This document shows positions 1 to 12,216 of a stretch of DNA of 64,000 nucleotides, one piece after another; the stretch's first letter is position 1; the number at the start of each line of letters is the position of its first letter. The DNA comes from Linnemannia hyalina. Its lineage: Eukaryota > Mortierellomycota > Mortierellomycetes > Mortierellales > Mortierellaceae. Location of the stretch: contig JAHRHY010000006.1 of NCBI GenBank assembly GCA_019671135.1, positions 248,001 to 312,000 on the forward strand. Reading direction: 5' to 3'. The notes under the pieces are model-generated. The model made no database searches. It saw nothing but the letters and a program-made list of their open reading frames with translations, and was not told the origin of the DNA. A program made the position numbers and the translations under genes.

Positions 1-259
1 GCGACAGACCGTCACTCTCTCCTTCTCCCTCAGAGCCAGCCCTGCAGACGCGACATTTTATTTTATATCCATACCACGACCATACCACGGACTGAACAGA
101 CGGACGGACTGGACTGACTTGCTTGGGCATCATCTCGACTCACACAACAACCCCCAAACGCCACTCCACCCTTCCTCCTCCTCATCCACTCACCCTTTCA
201 CCCACTGAGCCACCCTTCACACACACACACCATAACTACACCGCCACCCTTCCTAACAA
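1..259 (+). promoter_or_regulatory. Upstream region / 5' UTR of EXO84
   Basis: Pyrimidine-rich DNA with CT tracts and a short CA run (about 216-231) directly before the ATG at 260. No coding sequence with recognisable similarity. Probably promoter and 5' UTR; no clear TATA box seen. Confidence 0.4.
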
Positions 260-3200
260 ATGCAGCCTCAGCCAAGGCGACAAGGGCCGCCTCCCCAGCA
301 GAGGATGCCCCCCAACGGACCTCCTCACGGGCAACAGTACATGCGCCCTGGTCCCCCAAGACCGATGGGCCCTGGCCCTGGTCCCGGAGGAATGTACCAA
401 CAGCAAGGAGGACCCATGGGACCCCCGATGGGAAACATGAACATGGGTGGTCCAGGAGGAAACTACCCGCCAAACATGCGACCACGGCCACCTCCAAACA
501 TGATGGGAGGACCTCCTCAACGCCAGATGGGCCCTCCAATGGGTATGGGTGGACCTATGCCTCCCATGGGCCAGCGGCCTATGGGCGGTCCTATGGGTGG
601 GCCGATGGGTGGGCCGATGGGCGGGCCGATGGGTGGGCCGATGGGTGGTCCTATGGGTGGTCCTATGGGCGGTCCTATGGGGAGACCTGGCCCTCCACCG
701 AAAATGGGTCAAAATATGGGACATGGGCCTAATATGGGACCAAACATGGGACCTGGGCCTAATATGGGACCGAACATGGGGCCTGGCCCGTCTCGACCCA
801 ATGGCGGCAACCCTAACTTCCGGCCTCCAGGCCCGCCTTCAGGACCACCACCCCAATCTGCCAGCCCGTCGACCCCGCTTTCAATCTACGGTGGCATGGG
901 ATCGCCTTCTGGCGCTCAAAACACTCCCAACTACGTTCCTCCAGTCCCTTCGCCTATGGCACCCATCAGCTACCAGCCAAAGACGACACATCATTCACCC
1001 TCGTCCGCACGGCCCGTTCAAACATCCACCCCAAGTCCTGTACCTATTCCTACCCCTTCCCAGTCAAACCATGCTCCCATCCCACCAAAGGCTCTTCGCA
1101 GGGAAAACTCTGCCCACAATGCTCGTAAGGATCCACCTAGCTCATCTTCGCCTCAGATCCGCAACGAGCCATCCATGCCCTCACCAGTCTCACGCAAGGA
1201 AACACCTTCGACACCTCCGCCAAAACCTCCCGTCAGGAGAGATACCGCTTCGTCTCAAAAGTCGCAAAAGGAGCCACCGTCGCCTGTTCTCCGGAAGGAA
1301 GTTCCCGTCCCTGTCAGGAGAGATACTCCTCCACAACCTCCACAACCTCCACAACCCATGCGCAAGAATCTGATCTCAATGTCGTCGCCTTCCCCCTCGT
1401 CTAATCGCCTGGTGGAAGGAAAGCCTATTGTTGAGATTGCTCAGTTTGCACGAGAAGACTTTCGTCATGAGGACTGTGAGTACTTCTTTCACTTTGGAGC
1501 AAGGAGAGAATAATGCACCGATGGATAAATTGATCAGGACAATTAATTTTAACTGCCCTGACCATTACGTTTGATATTTTTAGATCTTACCAAGAATTTG
1601 GCGAATGCGAGTGAAGAGACTGTGCGCGCATTCCTGCAGTCGCTCAAGGATTCCAAATCGTTGGCAGCAGAGGACCTTCAGGAGAACGTGTTCAAGAACT
1701 ACAACGAATTCGTCACCATCTCCAAGGAGATTTCCAAGCTGGAGAGCGACATGCAGACACTTCGTGGACTCTTAGATGATCTGAAAACTTCGAGCGACAA
1801 CCTCGTGGACGATGACGATGAGTTCTTGCTCACCGCAGGTATGTTTTGATGTGCACTCAGGATGTGCGCTCAGGATGTGCGCTCAGGATGTGCACTCAGA
1901 TTGTGAGAATATAGGTTCTTGTTATTTATTGCATTGCAGTGTTGTCTTGCTGACACTCTCAATTTTTGACATTGGTAGGTATTGAGGACTCGGCACCAGT
2001 TGTTCCAAAGAGAATGACAGTGATGGTATCCAGTATGTCAGACTTGACCTCTGTGTGGAAGGCGCAGATGATGGCTCTGTGGGAGGGTATTGAAGGAGCC
2101 CAGGTACGTCTTCGTCAGGGTTTGGGGTTCAAAAAAGTATCTCATGGAAAGCAATCACCCAACAGCCAGCGCATTGACGGTTATTTTTTACTCCGCCATA
2201 AAAATACAATAGAAAATGCTTCCTTATCACTCCAAGCGCCATTTGATCCGCGAGTCGCCCAGTTTCGTGGAGGTGAACACATCGACCAACAAGATCAAGC
2301 ACCCTGTTCACATTGTGCTCATGAACGACACCATTTTGATTGCCACACGCAAGAAGAAGACGGCTGCTCAGTCAAAGTACAAGTTACTGGGTGATCGATG
2401 CTGGTCCTTGACCGATATCACCGTCGAGGACAAGAAGGACACTGCCGGTATGTATCAGCTTTTTGTTTACTCTATAATATGTTGAGTGGGCTGTTATTGA
2501 AGCGTATGTTCTGATTTTATTATATTCTTTGAAATTGTAGATATCCGCAATGCAATCAAGATTACATACGGAACAGACGAGTTTGTCTACAAGACGGACA
2601 AGGGACAGGAGAAGCAGACCATGCTTGTCAACATCAAGCGTACTACTGACGAGATTGTTGCTCGTTCGAACGAGTCTCGCAACAAGGGTATGAAATCTAA
2701 AACTATGCGCGCGGTTTGCATTGGGAGATTAATTACATCCGTGAACTCACATTACACTTTCCTTCCCATTCATCGATTCCATTATCGTCTCTATAGGCAT
2801 GTTTGGGTTCTCTCCAGTAAGTTATTTGACACCTTCCTTCGCGCATTCATATGCTGAGCGTCAGTGAAATCAGTTACTGAACAATTTCACCTCCTATTAA
2901 ATTTAGGCCATGCCAAACCGCGCAGGAATGAAGTTCAAGTCAGTGACAGGAACAAACCAGGCAGACACACGCTGGTTGGCCGAGTTTACGGATGAATTGG
3001 ATGTCATGATTGCGCACAGAGAGTTTGACGCAGCTGTTACTGGCATTGAGAAAGGTATGCAGCCATTTAGTGGCGCAACTTTGGCTCTTGATACTCTCTG
3101 CATGAGGTTTGACCATGTCCCTAAATACTATCGCGTTCTCCATCCTCAACCATGATAGCCACGGTGTTTTTATCGCAGATGACACTGCCAGTAGCCAAGC

Positions 3201-4883
3201 TTGAGGATACCAGGAAGCGTCTGGATGAGAGAGTATCTCGCCTGTCTCGTGCTGTTATCCTGGACCTCGGGCAGTCTCACATCACGAAAGTTGCGGTCCA
3301 GCGTGCTGTTGGATGGCTGGAGCGCCTTGGCTGTCTTGACCAAGCCAAGGATGTATTCTTGACCAATAGGACCAAGGTGGTTCGTCAAAGAATGCAGTAA
3401 GTCCCTCTTTTCATTTTTGGGTATTCTACATTTTTGTCTAAGAAGACAAGCGATATTTAACTGGCTTTATTATTCTTCGCTGGATGTAATAGCCAAGTCA
3501 AGCCAAAGAAAGATCCTGTGCTTCATGTTGAGGAATTGGCGATGATTGTGTTTACGACTATCAAGAACACCTCTGAGTGGTTTGAGGAGTCTTTCAAGGA
3601 CCCCAAGATGAGCTCTGCGCTCGTCAAGTGGGCCAAGCAAGAGATGGAGTGTTTTGCCGACTTGTACAAGGACATTGTCTTTAGTAGTCAGCAAAGCAAT
3701 TTCCAGGTCATTGCCGACTGCTACAAGGTTACACAGGAGCAATGCAACAAGGTAAGATTCTGTGTTTCGGGGCTGTGTTTCATAGCGGACTGTGTTGTCT
3801 AGGCAACGAAACTAACCACCATTAAAATATGCGGTTATTGCTTTCCACACTTAGCTCAAGGAAGTTGGACTGGATATGATTTTTGTGCTAGATTCGTTTT
3901 TGCTGCCGTACTTGACCGAGACTATTGCAGAGCACGAGAGGCGTTGTCTAGAGAGAATGGACGCTATAATTGAGCACGATGATTTCGCGCCCATGTCTGG
4001 CGAGGAACTAGGTAACATTTTTAAGAGATATACGCGAACAAATGGGAAGATGATATAGATTGAGGTGTTGAGCTGTTTCTAACGTGTAGTTTTTTGTGCA
4101 CTTTGCTGTTTAGGCTCAGTAACTCCATTGTCTGCCAGTATGATTGCTTTCTACACTGTCATGCTGCAGTTTGTGAACAACATCTGCTTGATCGGTAGCT
4201 TGACGGTATGTCATTTTGAACAGCAATCAGTGACACGATCTTCAGGAACAATGACGGGCTATCTGAAACAGGAACGTTCTGAACTAATGTCTTGACGTTT
4301 TCTCTCCGTGAATGTAGCTCTACACGAGGATTGTCGAGAGTATTGCCATTCTTTTCAAGGCATACGTGAACAGAACAATTCAGGTCTACGAAGAGAAGGG
4401 TCTCTCAGACGACCAGGTACTTGTCGCACGCATTCTTATTTCTTAGTGGCGCTCACTCCTTCATGCACTCGACCACTCCTTTTGCTAACACAATGAGCGC
4501 CCTTTTTCCAATCTAAATAGCGCGCAAGTGTAAATTCAAACTTTCAGTTCATTTCTGAGAGTTTTATATCCCGAGTCATTGTGCAGCTGCGCGTAAGTTG
4601 ATCGTCGCTATTTTTCGCTCCTAGGACATGAAGTATATTTTACTCTCGTTCCAGCGGCTTGGTTTACTCACGTTCGTATGTCCGTCCCTATGCCATTTAG
4701 CATCGTTTTGATAGACCTATACCAGAGCTGGAGTCTGTTCGTGAGGAGTTGGGAGGTATTTACTTGTTAATTGATCTTGATCGACGCACTCAACTCTGGT
4801 CCTTGTGTTTGCCAGAATGGCTATATTCACCCAGTTTTCTCGTTTTTTCCCCCTCTCTCCCATCGTGTGTGATTAGGCATTGA
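260..4883 (+). CDS. EXO84: Exocyst complex component EXO84
   Basis: Subunit of the octameric exocyst that tethers secretory vesicles to the plasma membrane. About 15 exons; my model is roughly 260-1475, 1584-1838, 1979-2103, 2213-2447, 2541-2687, 2797-2816, 2907-3054, 3159-3396, 3493-3751, 3855-4011, 4114-4205, 4318-4416, 4521-4592, 4655-4671 and 4715 to a TGA at 4881, about 1080 residues. Residues 1-405 are a disordered Pro/Gly/Met-rich extension with nine GPMG units. From exon 2 the Vps51/EXO84 helical region follows (AAEDLQENVFKNYNEF, ISKEISKLESDM), then a PH-like domain (exon 4-5, HPVHIVLMNDTILIATRKKK) and the C-terminal helical bundle (WLAEFTDELDVMIAHREFD, LDERVSRL). Exon 1 joins exon 2 in frame. 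The last two introns are weakly supported, with a GTTCGT donor at 4672, and a further 60-nt intron at 4756-4815 is possible without changing the stop. Core identity is confident; the C-terminus is not. Confidence 0.87.
578..685 (+). repeat. 12-bp coding repeat (Pro-Met-Gly-Gly)n in EXO84
   Basis: Nine tandem 12-bp units of the form CCN ATG GGN GGN, encoding PMGG, in the first exon of EXO84. A related, looser Asn-Met-Gly-Pro repeat follows at about 715-790. Third codon positions vary (CCT/CCG, GGT/GGC/GGG), so the amino-acid pattern is better conserved than the DNA. Confidence 0.9.
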
Positions 4884-6315
4884 ACTTTAATCGCGAAAGG
4901 CACTCGACTAGTCGAACCACCTTTTTTGTCATAAAGTGAAGGATCCTTCCTTCGTGTGAAGTGTGTTAATGAGGCACGTAATAAAATAGAATACGCATAA
5001 GATGGTTCGCGTTGTTGATGGTGTGAAAGATGAGGTGGTAAGTAAAACAAAGGCAAAACGCGTGCAGGTCGCACGAAGGCCGAGTATAGTTTTCATGCCC
5101 CACCTGGCTTATGAGGATGAGGCAATTTCTGACGCGAATGTCTTCAAGCAGTTTTTTTCTCCTTCGCGTAGTGGTCATCTTGTTGCGATCGTTCTACACA
5201 CACTCTCTCTCTCGCTCTCTCTCTCTCTTTCCACGTTGCAATGCACCCGCGCGCAATTGGAGGCAAACCTATTTATCTTCTGGATTTTTCAGGTATCAGC
5301 CAGTCCCTGCGTCAAACACTCGTTTTACTCGCGTACTTTCACTAGAATAGAAACCTATGGTCACAACCGGCCCAAAGGATGTTTTTTCCACACTTTTTTT
5401 TATGTTGTATCTGTCTACGTGCAGCCTCCCTGACTCGCCTTGCCCTTGAGTTTCAAACTTCGATCCCACAACCCGAACAACTCCTGCTTTTGCTCTCCAT
5501 TTCGTCAAGACACATCAGGGTCCTGAACTTCTCTCAATTATAGCTGCCTGCGTCAACATACTCTCTCAGTGTTTTTGTCAACTCGTCACACAAACTACTT
5601 TTGAATGCAGTGGACCACCCGCGCTGTTGTTCTGAAAAATAATACGTTGTAAGCTAGGATTTCTTGTCTTCCAGCCGCCGCCGTATCCAAGCTGTGTCTT
5701 CAAAGGAACGTAGACAATTGCTGAACCGCGTCCAAGCGATTGACGCCAAAAACTCCCCCCCCCCCCCCCCATACGCCAATTTTTTTTTTTTTCGTACACA
5801 ATTTTATTCCTCTTCAGTGCACCATCCACCAGTCGCAGTCCAGTCCGGAACCTAGCTCTGCGCAACAATTATCGCTGCTCTTCACAGCTTAAACGGAAGA
5901 AAATAAAACTAGGTACGAATGAAGGGGATTCTTCCTATCCTCTCCATCATTGACAACCTCCTCCTTCCTAACAAACTCTCCAACAACCGTGGGTCCTTGG
6001 TCGCTCCAGGGCGCACCTTCCTTCATCATGTGTGGCTAGCGAAGCGCTACACGGGCAGAAACCATCGTGCGTGATGTAACCGTATCCTTGACTCCAGTCA
6101 CCTCGGGGGGCCTGTGTACTTGGATGTCTTGTTCTTGGCAGAGATGCCCTGGCTCTGTTCCCACACCTTCGCCTCCAAAAAAAAAAAAAAAAAAAAAAAA
6201 AAACCCCTAAAAAAACGTCACGTGCAGAATTTTAAATTCATCGCTCAAATTGCGTCCAAATAGCAGTAATACAAGAAGCATTTTGAGATGACAGTTTATA
6301 TCCAATAAGATAAAA
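4884..6315. other. Intergenic region with simple repeats
   Basis: No gene recognised. Holds a CT microsatellite (about 5195-5228), a run of 16 C at 5755-5770 followed closely by a T tract, and a run of 27 A at 6177-6203. Open frames here are short, with no family signature, and are taken as chance. Confidence 0.6.
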
Positions 6316-6388
6316 GGTTTCGTGTTGTAATTGGTTAGCAATCAAGACTCTGAATCTTGCAATCCGAGTTCGAGTCTCGGCGAGACCT
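6316..6388 (+). tRNA. tRNA-Gln (anticodon CTG)
   Basis: Full cloverleaf by eye: acceptor GGTTTCG pairs with CGAGACC (one G-T); anticodon stem CAAGA/TCTTG around loop CTCTGAA with anticodon CTG at 6350-6352; T stem CCGAG/CTCGG with loop TTCGAGT; discriminator T. No intron. The B box (GAGTTCGAGTC) is intact. T runs just downstream (from 6391) can act as pol III terminator. The 73-nt sequence is identical to the minus-strand copy at 12144-12216, and short flanks are shared. Confidence 0.95.
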
Positions 6389-6822
6389 CTTATTTTGCTA
6401 TTTTTTTGGTAGTGTCGCTCCTTTTTTTAGCTTTTTCTTGTTCTTTTCTCCACCTCCTCGACATATCGTCAGGCCCTTTTTGTTTCCGAAACGCTCTTTT
6501 TTTTAATTTATTTTCAAGGGTGCCTGACCCCATCAAGATGGCGGCAAAGGACGAGATCTATCTCTAGCTGGATCCAAAGGCTGATAATCAGCCTGCGAGT
6601 TTTGAATGTATGGTATGATGTTTGAAAAAAGTCAAGACTTTAATGGCCAGTCTCCTCGTGCAAGCTGTGGGAATGTTCGGCGGTGAAAAACTTGGACTTT
6701 GGCTTGAACCACTTGTCAGCCGACCTAATGGTTATTTTTGTTCAGAACGAATGAAAAAATGTTAACACAACCAAGAGCACAAATAGAAAACATGCCAACC
6801 CCATGACCTCACATTTTCAGAC
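6389..6822. other. Intergenic, 3' side of phosphatase gene
   Basis: T-rich stretch after the tRNA, then presumed 3' UTR of the phosphatase gene on the minus strand. No further gene seen. Confidence 0.4.
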
Positions 6823-8910
6823 TTACTTCGTCAACTTCTCGGTGATGGAAGGAAGGTCGAGTTGGAGGTACCAGCTCATGTAGTCTCCGATCTCAGTGTT
6901 CTCATGGTTGCCCCTGAGACGGTCCAAGATCCGGTTGCCGTTCTGGATAGACGAGGCAGCATAGAGGTTGACATCGACTCCAGTGTGACCCATGGTGGTC
7001 CATCCCAAGTTGGCGCGGCGGGAGATAGCATGACCCAAGTAGCGCAGGATGTCGTTGGGGACGGCCTCGGCGTTCGACAAGAACTCGATCTCCTCCTCGG
7101 TAGCATCGGTGATTCCAAGTCCCTTGTCCAAAATCTCCTTGCGAACAAAGTCATGAGTCTGGCGACGACGAGAGCCCTGTCCCTGGATGTTCAGGGCGTC
7201 ATCGTTCTTGTTGGCGGTGTGGAAGAGGATCAAGTCACTGGTCAAGATCTCGGTCGAGACCTTGGCACGGGTAATAACCTCGGGTCTCCACAAATAATCG
7301 GGGTAGGTGTCGGGATCAGGTTGGAGTCCCAGGGTGAAACCGCCCGTCTCATGGTCACTGGTCGAAATCATAATAGTGTCGGGGTTGTTGGCGACGAATT
7401 CCTTGACGACCTGGATGGTCCTGTGGTACTCGAGAATCTCGTGTACATGAGCAGCAGGGTCGTTGTTGTGGGCGGCCATGTCAATCCTGGATCCCTCAAT
7501 CATCAAAAAGAATCCCTGTCCACGAGTAGTAGTAGTCCACTTCTGAAGAGACTTCAAGGCAACGCCCGCCATCTCGTGTAAGGCGGGCTCGGTCTTGTTG
7601 TTGCGGTCCATCTCAAAATTCATATGACTGGAATGGAATAGGCCCAAGGTGTGTCGAGGCAAGATCTTGTCGTGCTCAGCCAACGCATCAAACTCGTCCT
7701 TGTTGAAGACAACGTGTTCCCAGCCATAGTCCTTGCTCTCCTTGATCAAGTCGCGATCGTCCTGACGACAGCTTCCCTCGGTAGTGTTAGGCAAGAAGAA
7801 GCAGAGGCCACCTCCCAACATCAGATCAACCTGTCGCCCAAGGGGATAGTCTCCGATCTGCTGGACGGCAATGTCGGCCTCCATATCACGATGGACCACA
7901 TGGGCCGAGAAAGATGCGGGGGTAGCATGAGTCACTCTACTGGTGACGACCAATCCTGTGAGCATTCCATTTGCCTTGGCGGACTCGAGGACAGTTCCGC
8001 AAGGGTTGCCATTGGGATCCACTATTTTCAATAAAGAGGAAAGAAAATAATATTATAGTTAGTGCTTCTAGCAAAAAAATCAAGCTAGAAAGGCAAAGGA
8101 TGGCTTGATGAGAAAATAAGGTACCTCCGATGGCGGCATTGTAAGACTTCATGGCGCAAGAGAAGGCGGTGGCACCGGCAGCAGAGTCGGTGACCAGACT
8201 GTCGCTGCTCCTGGTTCTGGAAGCACCGATCAGGATCTCATCCAACGAAGTCATGGTATCCTCAGAGTATTTGTTGACATACTGCCAGTATGACCGGCCG
8301 TAGGTCTGCGAGGCGGGGCCGAAACCATCCGAGACCATCATGATAACATTGCGACTACGACCAGGGGCTATCAGATGGCGAGTTTGGGAGGTGTATATGT
8401 TTAGTCCATGCAACAAGGGTGGAAGCATAATATGAACGTGGGAACACAAGAAAAGCACGCAATGGGTTGGTTTGTTGGTGAGAAGAAGAGTCAGTCAATT
8501 GGATCCGAGAGAGCCTGCGATTTTATGGACGAGGAATAACTTACTGAAGGTTTCGGTACCCTTGGTGAGGAGGTAGGTTGTGGTGATAGCAGCAGCAGAC
8601 GCCAAGACGACAGCCAGTCCGAGGCAGAGGCACATGCGTCTACGTTCCTGTGAGTAACAAGCAAAGCAAGAGGGCGGATAACGCAGGTTGTCAGTAAGCC
8701 TCCTTGTTGCTTTTTTTCTTCCTTTTGTGGAGCGTGAGGCTATGGTAAGATCCAGTGGAGGGGGAGGGGTGATGCTGGTTTTTTTGGGATGAGCCTTACT
8801 CTGCTGATCTGCTTGCGGGACTCTTGTTTGAGTAGCTCACGCTCCTGGTCATCGAATGAGTCTCGGGGATCCTCATTGGCGAGCAATGGGGCAGATGCCT
8901 GTCTGTTCAT
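6823..8910 (-). CDS. PHO8: Alkaline phosphatase, vacuolar type II membrane protein (PHO8-like)
   Basis: Zinc/magnesium-dependent phosphomonoesterase, probably of the vacuole. Four exons on the minus strand: 8910-8800, 8647-8545, 8367-8125, 8021-6823, giving 551 residues with all frames in register. Short acidic/basic cytosolic N-terminus (about 1-41), one signal-anchor helix (about 42-63, CLCLGLAVVLASAAAI), then the lumenal catalytic domain. Metal ligand Asp85 lies in VSDGFG; the nucleophile Ser133 in TDSAAGATAF; later motifs include IEGSRIDMAAHNND and STSDHETGGF, all typical of the alkaline phosphatase superfamily. The topology matches yeast Pho8. The start at 8910 is the only ATG that gives the N-terminal tail in frame with the membrane anchor. 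A GAA-rich tract lies about 150 bp upstream of the start. Confidence 0.93.
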
Positions 8911-9060
8911 GTTGTCTGTTGTGTGAGCGTGAACTGCGGGGTGAGTAGAGTGTGAAAAAAGAGGTGGAGAGGAGAGGAGAGAAGAGAAGGGAGAGAGAGA
9001 ATGTATGGATGAGCAAGAAGGAGATGTGAAGGAGCGGATGAGGAATCGGCGGAGAGACAA

Positions 9061-9123
9061 AGAAGAAGAGAAGAAGAAGAAGAAGAAGAAGAAGAAGAAG
9101 AAGAAGAAGAAGACGAAGAAAGA
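9061..9123. repeat. (GAA)n purine tract upstream of the alkaline phosphatase gene
   Basis: Nearly pure GAA/AAG triplet run on the plus strand (about 60 bp) inside a longer purine-rich stretch from about 8950. It lies in the 5' UTR or promoter of the minus-strand phosphatase gene. A homopurine mirror-like tract of this kind can adopt triplex DNA; that is inference. Confidence 0.85.
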
Positions 9124-10447
9124 AACAAGAAGCGAAGTGAGAGAGAGAGAGAGAAACCCCGTTCCTGACTGGACTGTGTGAAACAGAGCGAGTGCAGTGC
9201 GGCTTACTGACTGTGAGAGAGGTGGCGATGGTTGCCAAATCCGGGACAGAAGTGTGCAGCAGGACAATCCGACCGGCCATTGGCTCTTTTCTTCCCTGAC
9301 CTCAAACCTTGGACCTGCTTGCCTACTTGCCTGTTTGCTATCCTTAGCCAAACAAGCCCCTCACACCCCCCTAACCAAAGCAAACACCCTAGACTCTAAT
9401 CAATTGACCGATACACACTTTTTACCTCTGAAAAAAAGAGTGTCTTCGTTGCGTCAGGAAGATGTAGTTGTAAGATGAACAGTGAAATACAATATGATTC
9501 AGGCACAGAAACAGTCATGACAGCCTATATATCCGACACTAAAAGCTCATGCATATGGCAAAGATGGCCCGTTCTCCATTTCTCCATTCTCCAGGAGGCG
9601 CAACAACAACCATTCAAAAAGATGCGCCAATATGAAAAAGCGGAGGCTTTGTGAGCCATGCGCTTGTCTCTTGCTTCGAAAGATATGTATCTTTTATACT
9701 AATTGATCGCCCTTAGTCCTTTGCCTCCTTCGGGAGACAATGAAGCATGAATGTGAAACCGTCGTTGGTCTCGTATGCCCAATTGATGTTTTGACGCGTT
9801 GAACTTACTTACCTGCAAAGGATATGCTCCTCTTGCGTCATCTTCGCCTTATAACTAACGCGACGAAGGAACAGAATGGGTCGACTATGATTAATGATAG
9901 ATACACAACAACAAGTAAACACCTGCTATTAAGAAAGCTGAAAAAAACTAAGTGTCACATTGCATTGACCCCCAACAAGGTGGCAAGGCAAAAAACACCA
10001 ATTGGTCACTCAAGTTCTCAATGCAACATTGTAATCCCACAACCTTAATACAAATAGAAGTGTTTAAACTGCACGTGTGAGACGAATAGCGAAAGAGTAT
10101 CAACGAAGAATAGGGGTGGAGACATGCTAACAACAAGATGAACCGAAGGCGAGGTTTTGTTGCTTTTTGTTTTGTTGCATGCTGAAAGAAAGGAAAAGAG
10201 GAATATGTGAGCAGCTCGCTCTCCTTTTTTTACTGTCACAAGGGTCCCTTGTTTATCCCTCCCTTTTCTCTTTCCACTCTCCTCTACTTTCTACTTCCTC
10301 TCTTTCTCTCTCCGTCAATATTCCATACCTCCTTTATCACTTTCTTTCTTCACATCGTCTCTTTCACCATCCTCACATACCACTCAAAACCCGTCTCTCA
10401 GTCAGCTCTCTCACAAATTAAATAAAACCAAAGGAACGAGCCTCAAC
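9124..10447. promoter_or_regulatory. Divergent intergenic region (phosphatase / DUF1769 gene)
   Basis: About 1.3 kb between two divergently transcribed genes. No coding sequence recognised. The 200 bp before 10448 are CT-rich, as expected for a fungal 5' UTR. Confidence 0.4.
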
Positions 10448-11649
10448 ATGTCAGAGTCGACAATAATTGAACACGACGGGATCCGCTACCGCGTCCGCGT
10501 CTCAGTCGGCACCACAGCCAGTACATCCCCAAAAGACATGCACATCCTAAACGTCAACGATGTCTCAAACCCCTTCATGGTCGAAACGGACGAGTTTGTG
10601 GGCCATGTGGCTTTCATGATCAAGGGTCAGGATCAGATTTGGGGATATAAAGCAGGACAAAATCAGGATGGTCTTAAACCTGTACCTGACAGCAAGTGGT
10701 TCGAGAATGCTGCCAAGGCTGGAAGGGGGGAGAATATTAATTGTTTACAGATCGTCGGGCGCTTTAAGCGGGAGTGGACGGGAGATCAAGTCGTCTTTGC
10801 AGTAAGGAATACGGGCTATTTATGAATGCATGAATGATCGCTGAGACGCAACAGAACGACCGTGAAAAAAAAAAAGGCTGACGATGGTCTCAATCCTATT
10901 TGTTACTTGTATTTAGACCGTGTTTGAAAGGCCCCTGAAACTCCCACCCTTCACATCCGTCGCGCTCAAATTCATCAAGGCAATATACACCGGCCTTCAA
11001 GTCGACGTCTGCTGCCCCCAACCCTACTTTATCGGCCAACTCCTCAACTCGGCCGACACCGTTCAGGTCACACCCGTTTCCTCCACCCTCCTCCTCAACG
11101 GCGAATACAAGGACAAGAACATCCCTCAATGGGCCTCATACCATGGCGAGATCCTGGTCGAGAACACAAGCCTAGTGATCCCACCGGAGGAAATCAAGAA
11201 GCGGCCCAAGCTGAGTACCAATCCTATAGCGCGACGACAACACTTTTCAAAGGCTAAACACTATTCCAATCATCGGTACTTGACGGATCATGTTTATGGG
11301 TTTGAGCTGTTCAACCCGTTCTTGGATTGCGCGAGGTTTTCAGTCAAGCTGGCTGGATTCAACATTGACCTCCTCAAGTATTTCAACGGACAGGTGAGAA
11401 AGAGTTCGCGTGCGCTGGTATTCAGTGACAGTGTTTGACATTTCCCCCTCGTTTTTCTTGCTCAGCCGCATGCCTGCGATTTCCTATTGACGATTCCACG
11501 TTTTTTTTATTCCTTCTCACTTCTCGAAACGCGAAACGCGCTCTTGGTGATAGCCACTGACATACTCAATCAGGACCCAGGATGCATCTGTGACATTTCT
11601 CACCTTTGTCATCGACCTCGTACCTGTCGAAGAACTCGCCACCGTGTAG
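10448..11649 (+). CDS. DUF1769 family protein
   Basis: Conserved fungal protein of unknown function. Three exons: 10448-10801, 10917-11393, 11554-11649, giving 308 residues. The sequence matches what I know of DUF1769: an N-terminal beta-rich part (MVETDEFVGHVAFMIKG), a middle with PPFTSVALKFIKAIYTGL, and the signature around HVYGFELFNPFLDCARFSVKLAG followed by FNGQ and then PLTYSIRTQD. The third exon was placed at 11554 because only that acceptor restores the family-like strand sequence (VTFLTFVIDLVPV) before the TAG. No signal peptide and no membrane helix. The start is the first ATG, just after a CT-rich leader. Function unknown; no catalytic motif is visible. Confidence 0.82.
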
Positions 11650-12143
11650 GAGGAAAAAAAAACACATGGAACCAGACAAACCGACAGCATGCCTCATGTA
11701 ATAAACGAATGGGTCGAAGCGAGGAGAACAGGAAAAAAAAAAAAAAAAGGGTTGTTCGTTTTATTTGACAACTCCTCTGTGTCTTGTGCTAAATCCACGC
11801 ATTTTATTTTTGATTAAATTCGCAGAAATAGAGATTTTTATGACAGAAGTCAATGTTTTCCCCCAACCTCGCTATGTCAGTTATCTTTCCTGCCTTCATC
11901 GTTGAGGCAGGCTAAAATGTGGTATTTTTTCGAAGTGTCCCACTAATCATTCTAACGAAGACGAAAGAATACCGAACATAAAAAAAAAAGCATAAGCAAA
12001 TGCCTTCCTTATTGGCGTCGCCATCAATGCGTGATCGAGGTGAAGAAAAAAAAAAACGTTGCATGCACCTCACAGTAAAACTTTCTTCCTTTCCGTCGGC
12101 CAAACGCCAAACGAGATGAACAAAAAAGAAATGGCAAAATAAG
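11650..12143. other. Intergenic, no gene seen
   Basis: AT-rich spacer between the DUF1769 gene and the minus-strand tRNA. Includes A runs at about 11731-11748 and 12043-12055. Nothing coding recognised. Confidence 0.4.
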
Positions 12144-12216
12144 AGGTCTCGCCGAGACTCGAACTCGGATTGCAAGATTCAGAGTCTTGATTGCTAACCA
12201 ATTACAACACGAAACC
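12144..12216 (-). tRNA. tRNA-Gln (anticodon CTG), second copy
   Basis: Reverse complement is identical over its full length to the tRNA at 6316-6388, with the same acceptor pairs, anticodon CTG and T arm. Flanks are also alike: about 16 nt upstream (ATAAGATNAAAGG type) and about 20 nt downstream (CTTATTTTGC then T runs). The two genes point toward each other, about 5.8 kb apart. Confidence 0.95.

Noticed and set aside
6862..7581. 239-codon open frame antisense to the alkaline phosphatase
   Set aside because: Antisense shadow of a well-supported gene.
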